The notes: a model not told the origin generated them from the sequence alone. DNA of 51,307 bases from Algibacter sp. (GCF_029245835.1 NZ_JAQWOO010000029.1:1-51307), one strand, 5' to 3'; positions 41,858 through 50,812 are shown, counted from the stretch's first letter. Numbers and translations are program-made.

Positions 41858-43406
41858 GGGATACTTGATGCACAGGTTGCAGTAAATCATTTACTGTTTT
41901 TACCGGATTAAACGTTTCAAGAGGTACTTCTACAAAAATGGAATTCCAGTACGCCATACTTCCATTCCATAATCCAGGAAGCTCTAAAGCATCTATATCT
42001 ACTCCATTTTGAGTTTTCGTAGTAATAAAAGCAGCTTCAGAATCCACAAACTTTGTCAAGTCAAATTTTTCGCCTTTATAATTTTTAACGCCACAAACTA
42101 AATCTGTAGGATTAAAATGCGTTGCTTTATAAACAATACTTTGTTGATTTTTTTTGCTAAAATTAATCTGAGCAAACTCAACTATTTGTAACGATATATT
42201 ACCATGCTTATCCTTAACCCAAAACGGACCACCACCAGGTTCCCCTTGGTTTTTAACCATGCCACAAACACGCATAGGTTTATTCAATTTATCTTTTAAA
42301 TATTTTACTTTTTCCTCAGCAGTAAAATCCTCAAAATCAATAGTAATAGGCACATTTAGCCTGTACCTTAAAAATAAAGCCATTACTTTAAAATCTGTAT
42401 CAGTTAAATTTCCAGAATCCAATTTGTGCATGTATTTAAACACCTTTTCTTGGGCTTCAATTAGCACACCTGCTAATAATTTCTTGTAATCAGAAACGCC
42501 AATATTTCTATTTGACACAACAATATTATCAATGTTTTTAATAAAAATTAAGTCATTATTTAAATGATTTAAATTTTCTAAAAGCGCTCCATGTCCAGCA
42601 GGTCTAAATAATATAGATCCATCTTCCTTTCTAAACACCTCATCTTTTTTTGTTAGCGCCACTGTTTCAGTAGCTTCATTTTGATATGAAAAAGACACAT
42701 TAAATATGGTATTTGTTTGCTTTTCTAGCGCTTCTCTTATGCGACTTAACTCATTTGTAAAATATAATTGATGGTCTTTAGAAACCGTAAAATGGAGGTT
42801 TGCTTTTCCGTTAGAAGACGCATATAGTGTGGATTCAAACAAGTGCTCTTCAAAGGCTGTTTTTACTTTTTCTTCATATTTATGAAATGGCAACAAGCCC
42901 TTTGGAAGAAAACTATAGTTAAGTCCGTTTTCATCAAGCATCGTTTTTACAAACTGTAAACATTTTTCATCTTCAGATAAAGTATCAAAATCGGGATTCG
43001 ATTTTTTAATTTTAGACAAAACCTCATCGTAAAACGGAAACTGCTTTAACTCTTCAATAAAAGTAAAAATTAATGCATCATTCTTCCTGTCTGCATACTT
43101 TTCAATACTCTCTTTTGAAGACTTGAAATTTTTTAAAAACTGAAACAAAAATTTAAACATTCTAGTTGCAGCGCCTGAAGCTGGAACAAACTTAATTATA
43201 GAATATTCATTTTGTTTAGCTTCGTACAAGCCTATAAATTCTTGTGTTTCGGTTTCATCATAACGCTCAATTCCCTTTCCAATAGTCGCAGCAGCAACTA
43301 AAGCAGAAAAAGACATACCATCTTTTAATCGTGATACTTGTGCATTTACCTCATCAATTGTAATGCCTTTACTTTTTATTTGTTGAATATCTTTATTTGA
43401 AAACAT
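41847..43406 (-). CDS. DUF4301 protein, possible UDP-sugar-pyrophosphorylase-like nucleotidyltransferase
   Basis: A 519-residue cytoplasmic protein of the DUF4301 family. Near residue 77 it has KFVPASGAATRMFKFL, similar to the nucleotide-binding G-x-(G/A)-x-R-M-x-K loop of sugar nucleotidyltransferases; later it has FRPAGHGALLENL and IKNIDNIV, like the substrate loop and (V/I)DN motif of UDP-sugar pyrophosphorylases, and VCGMVKNQGEPGGGPF. This supports a GT-A fold by inference only. It starts 1 bp after the NadR-like gene, so it is in that operon. Confidence 0.85.
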   Translation of the reverse strand: MFSNKDIQQIKSKGITIDEVNAQVSRLKDGMSFSALVAAATIGKGIERYDETETQEFIGLYEAKQNEYSIIKFVPASGAATRMFKFLFQFLKNFKSSKESIEKYADRKNDALIFTFIEELKQFPFYDEVLSKIKKSNPDFDTLSEDEKCLQFVKTMLDENGLNYSFLPKGLLPFHKYEEKVKTAFEEHLFESTLYASSNGKANLHFTVSKDHQLYFTNELSRIREALEKQTNTIFNVSFSYQNEATETVALTKKDEVFRKEDGSILFRPAGHGALLENLNHLNNDLIFIKNIDNIVVSNRNIGVSDYKKLLAGVLIEAQEKVFKYMHKLDSGNLTDTDFKVMALFLRYRLNVPITIDFEDFTAEEKVKYLKDKLNKPMRVCGMVKNQGEPGGGPFWVKDKHGNISLQIVEFAQINFSKKNQQSIVYKATHFNPTDLVCGVKNYKGEKFDLTKFVDSEAAFITTKTQNGVDIDALELPGLWNGSMAYWNSIFVEVPLETFNPVKTVNDLLQPVHQVSHTN

Positions 43407-43976
43407 TTATACTTTGATATTTAATAGTTTGTCAATATGTTTCACAGCGGTTTCTAAACGCGTTTTTTTATCTCCTTTTAAAAGTACATAAGTTTTTTTA
43501 TATTTTTCTAAAGCGCTTTGAAAAGCTTCAAACATGTCTTTTCTATGCTCTGGCTTATCCCGCAAATCATCAGCTTCCCATGGTGTATCAATATAAGTTA
43601 AAAAATACAAATCGTACGAATTTCCTAATGCATGTTTTTCAAGAATCGGGTCGCAACTTCCCAAATAATATGCCTCAGCATACACTTTGGTTTCTAACAA
43701 ATCGGTATCGCAAATTAAAACAGAATCTGTTTTTTTTGCCAATTCGTTTTCAAGTTTTATTTGTCCTTCAGCAATGGGTAACAAATCATGTGGCTCGCAT
43801 GTTTTACGCTCATCATTCCATTTTTTTTGAAGATATTCACGCGCATATTCTGGTACCCAAACCGAGTTATAATGACGCGCCAATTGACGAGATAGTGTTG
43901 TTTTTCCAGTAGATTCTGGACCAAACAAAACTACTTTTACGCAGTTAGCGGGTTGTTGTTTATACTTTTCTTCCAT
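43407..43976 (-). CDS. NadR-like P-loop kinase/ATPase
   Basis: A 189-residue P-loop protein. The Walker A is GPESTGKTTLSRQL at 19-32 and the region after it (VPEYAREYLQKKW) matches the C-terminal ribosylnicotinamide-kinase domain of NadR (AAA_28). No adenylyltransferase domain. Its start overlaps the PnuC-type permease gene by 40 bp. In a thiamine-uptake locus it might phosphorylate the imported vitamin, as ribosylnicotinamide kinase does for PnuC substrates; that is inference. Confidence 0.85.
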   Translation of the reverse strand: MEEKYKQQPANCVKVVLFGPESTGKTTLSRQLARHYNSVWVPEYAREYLQKKWNDERKTCEPHDLLPIAEGQIKLENELAKKTDSVLICDTDLLETKVYAEAYYLGSCDPILEKHALGNSYDLYFLTYIDTPWEADDLRDKPEHRKDMFEAFQSALEKYKKTYVLLKGDKKTRLETAVKHIDKLLNIKV

Positions 43977-44569
43977 GCAAAATATCCAAAAACGGCAATA
44001 AATGTAAATCCTAAATACTGTAAACTAGTAAATGTAAATCCTTTATAAAAATACAAAGGAATAGAAATAAAGTCTCCAATAATCCAGAAAATCCAGTTTT
44101 CTAGCTTCCGCCTTGCCATTAACCACATACCTACAAAAAATATAGCTGTAGTTATGGTGTCAATATAAGCTACCCAACTCGTCCATTTATCAAACGCTTG
44201 GTAAACTAAGTAAACAAATAGTAAGGTTGCTAAAAAGATGGCTATACTTATTTTTTTTTCGTTGAAAGACATTCTAGAAATTGGAGTAACATGTTCATCA
44301 TCCACTTTTCTTGTCCATATATACCAACCATAAACACTCATTATAAAATAATAAGCATTAATCATCATATCGCCTAACAATTCCCACTTAAGTAATAAAT
44401 ACACAAAAATAATAGTACTTATCATACCCGTGGGAAACACCAAAACCTTGTTCTGTTTTGAAAACCAAACAGAAAGGAAACCAAAAATTACGGCTACAAT
44501 TTCTAGAACAATATCTATAGTTTCATATCCAGCATATTGCCCGAAGAAAAACTCAAAAATGAGGTTCAT
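43937..44569 (-). CDS. pnuT: PnuC-family vitamin permease, probably thiamine-type (PnuT)
   Basis: A 210-residue membrane protein of the PnuC fold, with seven or so helices. Conserved features are the N-terminal IDIVLEIVAVIFGFLSVWFS and the late WIFWIIGDFISIPLYFYKG. PnuC-family proteins are facilitators of vitamin uptake; the PnuT branch takes thiamine. The adjacent thiamine-binding protein and the riboswitch-controlled receptor indicate thiamine, whereas a nicotinamide-riboside role is the alternative. Overlaps the kinase gene. Confidence 0.85.
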   Translation of the reverse strand: MNLIFEFFFGQYAGYETIDIVLEIVAVIFGFLSVWFSKQNKVLVFPTGMISTIIFVYLLLKWELLGDMMINAYYFIMSVYGWYIWTRKVDDEHVTPISRMSFNEKKISIAIFLATLLFVYLVYQAFDKWTSWVAYIDTITTAIFFVGMWLMARRKLENWIFWIIGDFISIPLYFYKGFTFTSLQYLGFTFIAVFGYFAWKKSINNNPLTA

Positions 44570-44813
44570 AATCGTGTCTGTCTGATTTTACAATTTTCAT
44601 ATACAAAAGACCTCTTTCAATTAATTCGAAAGCTTCTTTTATTTCGGTAGTAAGTAGATGCATCACATCATCATAATCACCATAAACTTGAGTGCTTAAT
44701 GGGTTTTCAAGCACTTTTAAGTTTGATGCTCTTAGTTTTTTAATAAAATGAATGATGGCCGGTTCGTAATCGTCATGCAATGGTGTTAAGGTTAATTCTA
44801 CTGATATTTTCAT
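44553..44813 (-). CDS. Thiamine-binding protein (YkoF/MTH1187-like)
   Basis: An 86-residue ferredoxin-like-fold protein. It reads VELTLTPLHDDYEPAIIHFI and later STQVYGDYDDVMHLL, matching small thiamine-binding proteins of the YKOF/MTH1187 group. In YkoF-type proteins the domain binds thiamine. It overlaps the permease gene by 17 bp. It gives the strongest local evidence that the permease handles thiamine. Confidence 0.82.
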   Translation of the reverse strand: MKISVELTLTPLHDDYEPAIIHFIKKLRASNLKVLENPLSTQVYGDYDDVMHLLTTEIKEAFELIERGLLYMKIVKSDRHDYEPHF

Positions 44814-44825
44814 AAGCTCAAAGCC

Positions 44826-44852
44826 CTTCTTAATCTCCCCAAAGGAAAGAAA
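44826..44852. repeat. Dispersed repeat family C (diverged copy)
   Basis: AGCCCTTCTTAATCTCCCC followed by AAAGGAAAGAAACTG; its complement shares TCCTTTGGGGAG with the copy inside leuS. It lies upstream of the thiamine-binding gene. Confidence 0.5.
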
Positions 44853-44935
44853 CTGTTATGTTAAACTTCATTATTTTTTACCACAAATTAAATTTTTTTT
44901 TTCAGTTTTACCCAATTAAATTCGTGCATTAGTGG

Positions 44936-45661
44936 CTATTTTTTTATCTCTTCAAAAAACATTTCATCTTCTTCAAAGGCTGTCCCAATAACAATCAAAT
45001 CTGCCCCAGCATGATAGGCATTTTCTAATTGAGCTTTACTTCTAATACCCCCGCCTACGATTAAAGGAATATCCATTTCTTGTTTAACCCTTTTAATAAT
45101 AGTAGGAGTTAAGGGTTCTTTAGCACCGCTTCCCGCTTCTAAATACATAAGCTTCATTCCTAAAAACTGTCCTGCTTTTGCGGTATCAACTATACTCTGA
45201 ATATGTTCTCTGTGCATTGGCTTAGTACCTGTAACCATTTGTACAGCTGTTTCCTTACCGCTTTCAATTAAAATATAACCTGTTGAAATGACTTCCAAAT
45301 TTGTATTTTCCAATTTTGAAACTGCCTCTACATGTTTCCCAATTAAATAGTCTGAGTTTCTCCCCGAAAGTAAAGATAAAAACAACAATCCATTTGCTTT
45401 ATCGGTTATTTGACTAATATCTCCGGGAAATAAAACAATTGGTAAGGTCGTGTGCTCTTTAATTTCTGAAACTAAACGATCTGTAGCGTCTTCATCAACA
45501 ATACTTCCTCCAATAAAAATATGCGTGGCGATAGATGCATTCACTTTTTCAATAAAACAAGTCGTATTTTTAATTGAAAATTTATCAGGATCAATTAATA
45601 CTGCCAATAATTTTTGATTTTTACTAATAGAATCTTGTATGTTTTTATATATCAAATTCAT
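44936..45661 (-). CDS. pcrB: PcrB/GGGP synthase-like prenylglyceryl phosphate synthase
   Basis: A 241-residue TIM-barrel prenyltransferase. It joins glycerol-1-phosphate and a polyprenyl diphosphate. Motifs LLAVLIDPDKF, YLEAGSGAKEP and PLIVGGGIRSK are diagnostic. In archaea this starts ether-lipid synthesis; in Bacteroidetes its product is unclear. Its ATG (45661) overlaps the last base of the preceding stop codon (TAATG), a coupling that decides the start; an earlier ATG at 45682 is not favoured. Confidence 0.92.
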   Translation of the reverse strand: MNLIYKNIQDSISKNQKLLAVLIDPDKFSIKNTTCFIEKVNASIATHIFIGGSIVDEDATDRLVSEIKEHTTLPIVLFPGDISQITDKANGLLFLSLLSGRNSDYLIGKHVEAVSKLENTNLEVISTGYILIESGKETAVQMVTGTKPMHREHIQSIVDTAKAGQFLGMKLMYLEAGSGAKEPLTPTIIKRVKQEMDIPLIVGGGIRSKAQLENAYHAGADLIVIGTAFEEDEMFFEEIKK

Positions 45662-46287
45662 TAAGCAATTGCGTAAGCACATGTAAATCCTTCAAACTCT
45701 AAAAAGTGAATATTGTAACGGTATTTTTTCGCTTCATAATCAACCCAAGCGATGGTTTCATTATCGTCTTTTGAAAACGGGATGACTAAACAATGCTGTT
45801 TAAAACTCAATCCGGGTGTACAAAAAAGTTTGTAAAGTGATTCTTTAACACACCAAATTGCTGTGAGTGTCTTAATATAATCAGCAGCGTCTTTATTTAA
45901 ATAATCAAACTCATAATCAATAAATTTGTGCGCTATAACACTAATCTTATCACGTTGTTTTTCAATATCAATCCCAACTATCAAATCACTAACAATAACT
46001 GCCGAAAAATTAAACGAATGGGTAATAGAAATCTTTTTACCATCCCTTAAATGCGGTTTTCCGTTTTCATCATAAAACAAATCTGCATCTGTATATCCAA
46101 ATTCTTGCAATAAATGGCGTACACTTAAAAACCCGCGCTGATGCAATTCACTTTTCATCCCTAAAACACGGTCTAAAGCAACTGGCTTCAAACTAACCTT
46201 CTCCATTAAATCCTTATAAGACTCCGCAATCTTCCAGATTTTAACAGTAGTTTGTGAATTTGGAGTAATGGTTTTATATAACGGCAT
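45661..46287 (-). CDS. 4'-phosphopantetheinyl transferase superfamily protein (Sfp type)
   Basis: A 208-residue enzyme that loads the 4'-phosphopantetheine arm on carrier proteins. The motif VGIDIEKQRD binds Mg, and the later AIWCVKESLYKL holds the catalytic Glu and Lys. It is coupled to pcrB by a 1-bp overlap. Target carrier proteins are not in this window. Confidence 0.9.
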   Translation of the reverse strand: MPLYKTITPNSQTTVKIWKIAESYKDLMEKVSLKPVALDRVLGMKSELHQRGFLSVRHLLQEFGYTDADLFYDENGKPHLRDGKKISITHSFNFSAVIVSDLIVGIDIEKQRDKISVIAHKFIDYEFDYLNKDAADYIKTLTAIWCVKESLYKLFCTPGLSFKQHCLVIPFSKDDNETIAWVDYEAKKYRYNIHFLEFEGFTCAYAIA

Positions 46288-46310
46288 TTAATATTCTAAA
46301 AGTTAATAGT

Positions 46311-46318
46311 TATCTTTG
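46311..46318 (+). promoter_or_regulatory. -7 element for ahcY
   Basis: TATCTTTG, a perfect TAnnTTTG, about 100 bp before the ahcY ATG, so ahcY has a roughly 95-nt leader. No known riboswitch motif recognised in that leader. Confidence 0.55.
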
Positions 46319-46419
46319 CAACCTCTAAGCAGAAAAGTGTTTTTTCTAGAAGCGAATTTAAGTATTTTAAGTTCTAAACACAATGAAGCTTAGCATTTAA
46401 AAACAAAAGAAAAATTACT

Positions 46420-47736
46420 ATGAGTACAAAAACAATTCCTTACGTAGCTAGCAAAGTAAAAGATTTATCTCTTGCTGATTGGGGACGAAAAGAAATAGAG
46501 TTAGCTGAAGCTGAAATGCCAGGTCTAATGAGTCTTCGTGAAGAATACAAAAACGAACAACCACTAAAAGGTGCGCGTATTGCTGGATGTTTACACATGA
46601 CTATCCAAACTGCGGTTTTAATTGAAACTTTACAAGCTCTAGGAGCTGAAGTAACTTGGAGTTCTTGTAACATATTCTCAACGCAAGATCAAGCTGCTGC
46701 TGCAATTGCTGCTGCTGGAACTTCTGTTTACGCATGGAAAGACATGACAGAAGAAGAATTTGATTGGTGTATCGAGCAAACCTTATTTTTTGGTGAAGAC
46801 AGAAAACCACTTAATATGATTCTTGATGATGGTGGCGATCTAACCAACATGGTTTTAGATAAATACCCAGAATTATCTGCAGGAATTAAAGGTTTAAGCG
46901 AAGAAACTACAACAGGTGTTCACAGACTTTACGAGCGTGTAAAAAACGGCACATTAACAATGCCTGCCATTAACGTAAATGATTCTGTTACAAAATCTAA
47001 ATTTGATAATAAATACGGCTGTAAAGAAAGTGCTGTAGATGCTATCCGTCGTGCTACTGATACTATGCTTGCTGGAAAACGCGTAACTGTTTGCGGTTAT
47101 GGCGATGTTGGTAAAGGTACAGCAGCCTCTTTTAAAGGCGCAGGAAGTATTGTAACCGTTACAGAAATCGACCCTATTTGTGCACTTCAAGCCGCTATGG
47201 ATGGCTTTGAAGTAAAACGACTAGAAACTGTTATTGCCAATTCAGATATTGTAATTACAACTACAGGAAATAAAGATATCATTCAAAGTCGCCATTTCGA
47301 AGCTTTAAAAGACAAAGCCATCGTTTGTAACATTGGTCATTTTGATAACGAAATTGATATGGCTTGGTTAAATAAAAACTACGGACATACCAAAAACACC
47401 ATCAAACCTCAAGTAGATAAATATACCATCGACGGAAAAGATGTTATTATTCTTGCCGAAGGGCGCTTGGTAAACCTAGGTTGCGCTACAGGCCACCCAA
47501 GTTTTGTAATGAGTAACTCATTTACAAACCAGACTTTAGCACAAATCGAACTTTGGACTAATGCAGATGCTTACCAAAATGATGTGTATATGCTCCCAAA
47601 AGCATTAGACGAAAAAGTAGCAAAATTACACTTAGCAAAAATTGGTGTAGAGCTTACAGAACTTCGTGATGATCAAGCAAGTTACATTGGTGTAACTGTT
47701 GATGGACCATACAAGCCAGAGCATTACAGATATTAA
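46420..47736 (+). CDS. ahcY: Adenosylhomocysteinase
   Basis: Hydrolyses S-adenosylhomocysteine to adenosine and homocysteine, removing a methyltransferase inhibitor. At 438 residues it has the SAHH hallmarks: the adenosine-binding region near the N-terminus, NAD-binding [15 protein letters not shown] near 224, and the C-terminus KPEHYRY. Monocistronic, with its own promoter and a strong terminator. A half repeat (family A) lies after the stop. Confidence 0.97.
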   Translation: MSTKTIPYVASKVKDLSLADWGRKEIELAEAEMPGLMSLREEYKNEQPLKGARIAGCLHMTIQTAVLIETLQALGAEVTWSSCNIFSTQDQAAAAIAAAGTSVYAWKDMTEEEFDWCIEQTLFFGEDRKPLNMILDDGGDLTNMVLDKYPELSAGIKGLSEETTTGVHRLYERVKNGTLTMPAINVNDSVTKSKFDNKYGCKESAVDAIRRATDTMLAGKRVTVCGYGDVGKGTAASFKGAGSIVTVTEIDPICALQAAMDGFEVKRLETVIANSDIVITTTGNKDIIQSRHFEALKDKAIVCNIGHFDNEIDMAWLNKNYGHTKNTIKPQVDKYTIDGKDVIILAEGRLVNLGCATGHPSFVMSNSFTNQTLAQIELWTNADAYQNDVYMLPKALDEKVAKLHLAKIGVELTELRDDQASYIGVTVDGPYKPEHYRY

Positions 47737-47739
47737 AAC

Positions 47740-47773
47740 GTTATTGCAAGGAGTTAGCGACGTGGCAGTCTCA
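47740..47773. repeat. Dispersed repeat family A (diverged half copy)
   Basis: GTTATTGCAAGGAGTTAGCG then ACGTGGCAGTCTCA, a diverged left arm of family A (compare GTCATTGCGAAGGAGGTACG). It lies directly after ahcY. Confidence 0.65.
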
Positions 47774-47799
47774 TTGTTTTAACTAGAATTATAAATTAG

Positions 47800-47835
47800 A
47801 ATCCCAAATCCCGATAGTTATCTGGATTTGGGATT
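47800..47835 (+). terminator. Terminator after ahcY
   Basis: Perfect 12-bp arms AATCCCAAATCC and GGATTTGGGATT with a 12-nt loop, then a run of T. Strong intrinsic terminator. Confidence 0.9.
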
Positions 47836-47845
47836 TTTTTATTTG

Positions 47846-47950
47846 GGCGTTACCCCGAAAAGGGGTCGGGCTTTCGGCAGTCGCTTTTTTGTGTTGCATA
47901 GGTGCAACAACACAAAAAGAGCTTCAACAAATGCCTCAATCCCTAACGTA
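47846..47950. repeat. Dispersed palindromic repeat family B (copy 2)
   Basis: Begins GGCGTTACC and ends ATCCCTAACG, with GGTCGGGCTTTC and an inner hairpin whose arms are GTGTTGCA and TGCAAC(A)ACAC. Same ends as the copy at 10651-10776. No gene in the spacer. Confidence 0.8.
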
Positions 47951-47963
47951 GTATACACAACTT

Positions 47964-48242
47964 CTATTTATCAACCATATCCTCTTCAAAATACCACCAT
48001 AAACTAGATTCTATAGATTGTTGCATTTTATTAATATCAACACCTTCTTTTAAAAATATAGTAATATTTTCACCTACTCGGTTTTGACCAATACTTTCCC
48101 TTATTTCAATAGTTTCTATTTCTTTAAAATGCTCTAAGTGCTTTTTAATTCTTCCATCCAAAGATTCATCACTTAAAAAAATCTTAATGGTTGGTTGTGT
48201 TGGGGAGTTTCTAATTTCAGATCTAAATGGCAGCATAATCAA
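47964..48242 (-). CDS. Small hypothetical protein
   Basis: A 92-residue soluble protein with a central IKIFLSDESLDGRIKKHLEH and a C-terminal WWYFEEDMVDK. No signal, no membrane segment, no recognised domain. The frame is open between a repeat and the start of a divergent gene, and its codon use looks like its neighbours, so I keep it with moderate confidence. Start position is uncertain. Confidence 0.5.
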   Translation of the reverse strand: MIMLPFRSEIRNSPTQPTIKIFLSDESLDGRIKKHLEHFKEIETIEIRESIGQNRVGENITIFLKEGVDINKMQQSIESSLWWYFEEDMVDK

Positions 48243-48331
48243 ATAATTTCAAGTTATACAAATCACAAATTGCGAATGCAATAGCTTAAAGTTAAGAATT
48301 TAATTAATACCTTTTTAAAAAAATTTCATCA

Positions 48332-48808
48332 ATGACAAAAAATCGTATTGAAATACTGAACCAACTCTTATCTCAAATAGAGAAGAACATACCCAATAAA
48401 GGGCTTAAAGATGATACCGTTTCAAAGTCTACTATTGGTTGGCAATTAGATCATGCTTTAAAGGTTTTTAATGCCGTTAGCGAGTGGACTAAAAACTCAA
48501 ATCCAAACGATTATAAATTTAAATTTAGCATTTGGCGCAGTGTTTTATTTCCAATAGGCTATTTCCCTAGAGGCAAAGTAAAAGCACCTAAATATGTATT
48601 GCCTCCAGAAATTATTGAAACTGAAGATTTAAAAAGTCAATTACAATCCGCAAGAGCACATATTAAAAAACTAGAAACACTTCCTGAAAAATCTTATTTC
48701 AAACATTTTATATTTGGGATGCTAACCAAAAAACAAACGCTTCGTTTTTTAGAAATGCACACCAATCATCATTTAAAAATCATCCATGATATTTTAAATA
48801 AAAAATAA
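48332..48808 (+). CDS. DinB-like/DUF1569 protein
   Basis: A 158-residue DinB-superfamily four-helix protein. The potential metal-binding histidines are in GWQLDHALKVFN near residue 38 and EMHTNHHLKIIHDIL near the C-terminus. Members bind a divalent metal and may act in thiol-dependent transfer reactions; function here unknown. It is followed by a palindrome, then umuD. Confidence 0.8.
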   Translation: MTKNRIEILNQLLSQIEKNIPNKGLKDDTVSKSTIGWQLDHALKVFNAVSEWTKNSNPNDYKFKFSIWRSVLFPIGYFPRGKVKAPKYVLPPEIIETEDLKSQLQSARAHIKKLETLPEKSYFKHFIFGMLTKKQTLRFLEMHTNHHLKIIHDILNKK

Positions 48809-48830
48809 GCACACTAAAGAAACTTCAAAA

Positions 48831-48858
48831 TTGTTAATTCTTTATTCAGAATTAACAA
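48831..48858. promoter_or_regulatory. Inverted repeat upstream of umuDC (candidate operator)
   Basis: Perfect 11-bp arms TTGTTAATTCT and AGAATTAACAA with a 6-nt spacer, ending 32 bp before the umuD start. A weak -7-like TATATTTC at 48868-48875 follows, so the palindrome overlaps the expected -33 region. Alternatively it is a weak terminator for the DinB-like gene. Confidence 0.45.
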
Positions 48859-48890
48859 TAATGTATTTATATTTCTTTTAATTTTAATGC

Positions 48891-49256
48891 ATGAAAAGTC
48901 CCCAAGCACATCAAATTAAAAAATCAAAAAAAAACTACAGGGTTGTACGCCCTATACAAACTGGATTTTCTAGTCCTGCAACACACTACACTGAGCCTAG
49001 AATAGATCTTAATGATGTACTGATTGAAAACGCATCTTCAAGTTTTTATGTAAGAGTGATTGATGATTCTTTTTCAGATTTCAACATCTTTAAAAACGAT
49101 GTGCTTATTATCGACAAGGCTTTAACACCAAAAAAAAACCAGTTAGTTATTGTTATTCAAGACGAAGCGTTTAAAATTGTTAGAATAGAACATGGTAGCA
49201 CAACCAAATTGCAAATCTGGGGCGTTATCACTTACATTATTAAATCTGTTTTATAA
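48891..49256 (+). CDS. umuD: UmuD-like protein, catalytic lysine replaced
   Basis: A 121-residue peptidase S24/UmuD homologue; E. coli UmuD has 139. It aligns from [20 protein letters not shown] through [12 protein letters not shown] to the end ([12 protein letters not shown]). The nucleophile Ser is S60 in DDSF (GDSM in most). The catalytic Lys of UmuD (in FTVK) aligns with V97 here (FKIV), with a Lys two positions earlier at K95. The Cys-Gly cleavage pair reads Thr-Gly. Self-cleavage is therefore doubtful. It is 2 bp from umuC, one operon. Confidence 0.88.
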   Translation: MKSPQAHQIKKSKKNYRVVRPIQTGFSSPATHYTEPRIDLNDVLIENASSSFYVRVIDDSFSDFNIFKNDVLIIDKALTPKKNQLVIVIQDEAFKIVRIEHGSTTKLQIWGVITYIIKSVL

Positions 49257-49258
49257 CT

Positions 49259-50530
49259 ATGATTGCCCTTGTAGATTGTAATAGTTTTTACGCCTCTTGT
49301 GAGCAGGTTTTTAGGCCTGATTTACAAAATAAACCTGTTGTAGTTTTAAGTAATAACGATGGCTGTATTATTGCTGCAAATAAAGAAGCTAAAGCATTAA
49401 CAGACATTCCTATGTTTCAGCCCATATTTAAAATTAAAAAAGTACTAGATGATAATAACGTGGTATGTTTTTCATCTAACTATACGCTCTATAGTGATAT
49501 GTCTCGTAGAGTTATGGATACTCTAAAAAAGTTTTCTCCATTAATAGAAGAGTATAGCATTGATGAAAGTTTTATAGACCTATCCTATTACAAGAATGAG
49601 GAGTTAGAGGATATCGCTCATAAAATAAAAGACACCATATACAAAAATACAGGAATTCCTGTTGGCGTTGGCGTTGCAAAAACAAAGTCGCTTGCAAAAA
49701 TGGCCAACAAGTTTGCAAAAAAAATCCCTGAAAACAATAATGTTTATGTTATCAATTCGGAAGAAAAACGAAAGCATTTATTAGTAAGTTCTAAAATTAA
49801 AGACATTTGGGGTATTGGCAGAAAACATACGGTTCGCATAGAAAATAAAGGTAAAAAAACAGCGTGGGATTTTGCTAATATGGAAGTCGCCTGGGTGAGA
49901 AAAGAACTAACTGTTATAGGCGAACGCCTTTGGCGAGAACTTAATAATTTACCTTGTTTAGACATGGTTAGGCTACCTAATGCAAAAAAAGGGATTGGTA
50001 CAGCCAAATCTTTTGGATGTAAATTATCTGATTATGGATTAATTGAAGAAGCTTGCAGTTATTATGTGGCTGAAGTTGCCGATTTATTAAGGCAACAAAA
50101 AAGTGCAGCAAACCAAATAGAGGTGTTTTTAGCCACTAATTACTATAGTGATTACGACAAACAATATCACAATAAAATTATTATTACATTAGATAGCCCG
50201 ACAAATAGCACCATTAAATTAACCCAGCAAGCTTTAATGGGTTTGAAAAAAATCTATAAAGCTGGGTATCGGTACAAAAAAGTTGGTGTGAATTTATTTA
50301 ATCTGGTTCCAGAAGACCAAATTCAATTGAGTTTATTTACAGCACCTTCTAAGATTGAAAATAAAAAATTAACCAAAACTATAGACACTTTAAATAGCAA
50401 GTTTGGTAAAAACAAAGTAAAACTTGCCACCGTTGGTAATCGAGAAAAACAATGGGCATTAGTTAAAGAACATCGTAGCCCTAGGTTTACCACACAATGG
50501 AAGGAGCTTCTTACTATAGGCAAAGATTAA
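49259..50530 (+). CDS. umuC: Y-family DNA polymerase V catalytic subunit
   Basis: A 423-residue translesion polymerase. Active-site motifs [11 protein letters not shown] at the start and [11 protein letters not shown] near 100, plus DNA-binding finger and little-finger regions. A beta-clamp-binding motif QLSLF lies near residue 360, as in E. coli UmuC (QLNLF). Copies lesions with low fidelity as part of the mutasome with UmuD. It follows umuD by 2 bp. Confidence 0.96.
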   Translation: MIALVDCNSFYASCEQVFRPDLQNKPVVVLSNNDGCIIAANKEAKALTDIPMFQPIFKIKKVLDDNNVVCFSSNYTLYSDMSRRVMDTLKKFSPLIEEYSIDESFIDLSYYKNEELEDIAHKIKDTIYKNTGIPVGVGVAKTKSLAKMANKFAKKIPENNNVYVINSEEKRKHLLVSSKIKDIWGIGRKHTVRIENKGKKTAWDFANMEVAWVRKELTVIGERLWRELNNLPCLDMVRLPNAKKGIGTAKSFGCKLSDYGLIEEACSYYVAEVADLLRQQKSAANQIEVFLATNYYSDYDKQYHNKIIITLDSPTNSTIKLTQQALMGLKKIYKAGYRYKKVGVNLFNLVPEDQIQLSLFTAPSKIENKKLTKTIDTLNSKFGKNKVKLATVGNREKQWALVKEHRSPRFTTQWKELLTIGKD

Positions 50531-50596
50531 ATATTATGATCTAATACGGATTTTCAATATCCTTCCTAAAAAGTTGTTACTGAGTACTAAATTTGC

Positions 50597-50740
50597 AATA
50601 GCGATTGTAGCGGCATCCTTTGTGAGAAGCTTTAATGTTATATATATTCTAACAAACTAAAACTTCCTAAATAATGAGATCCCGAAACAAGTTCGGGACT
50701 GCTTCGCAGAAAGATATAGCGTAAAGCGCGGTGCTTTAGC
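50597..50740. repeat. Dispersed repeat family B (degenerate copy 3, reversed)
   Basis: ATAGCGATTGTAGCGGCATC and later AAAGATATAGCGTAAAGCG resemble the reverse complement of the copies at 10651 and 47846 (TTAGGGATAGTAGTGGAAAG). The outer AACGC ends are lost. Assignment is tentative. Confidence 0.45.
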
Positions 50741-50812
50741 AATTGCCAAAAAAATTCAAGGGATCAAGACTATTTTATAACGCTATTTCAGGACGAGGCA
50801 TTACATAAATTT

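Noticed and set aside
46319-46419. SAH or SAM riboswitch in the ahcY leader
   Set aside because: No conserved aptamer blocks were recognised; the leader is AT-rich without clear stems.
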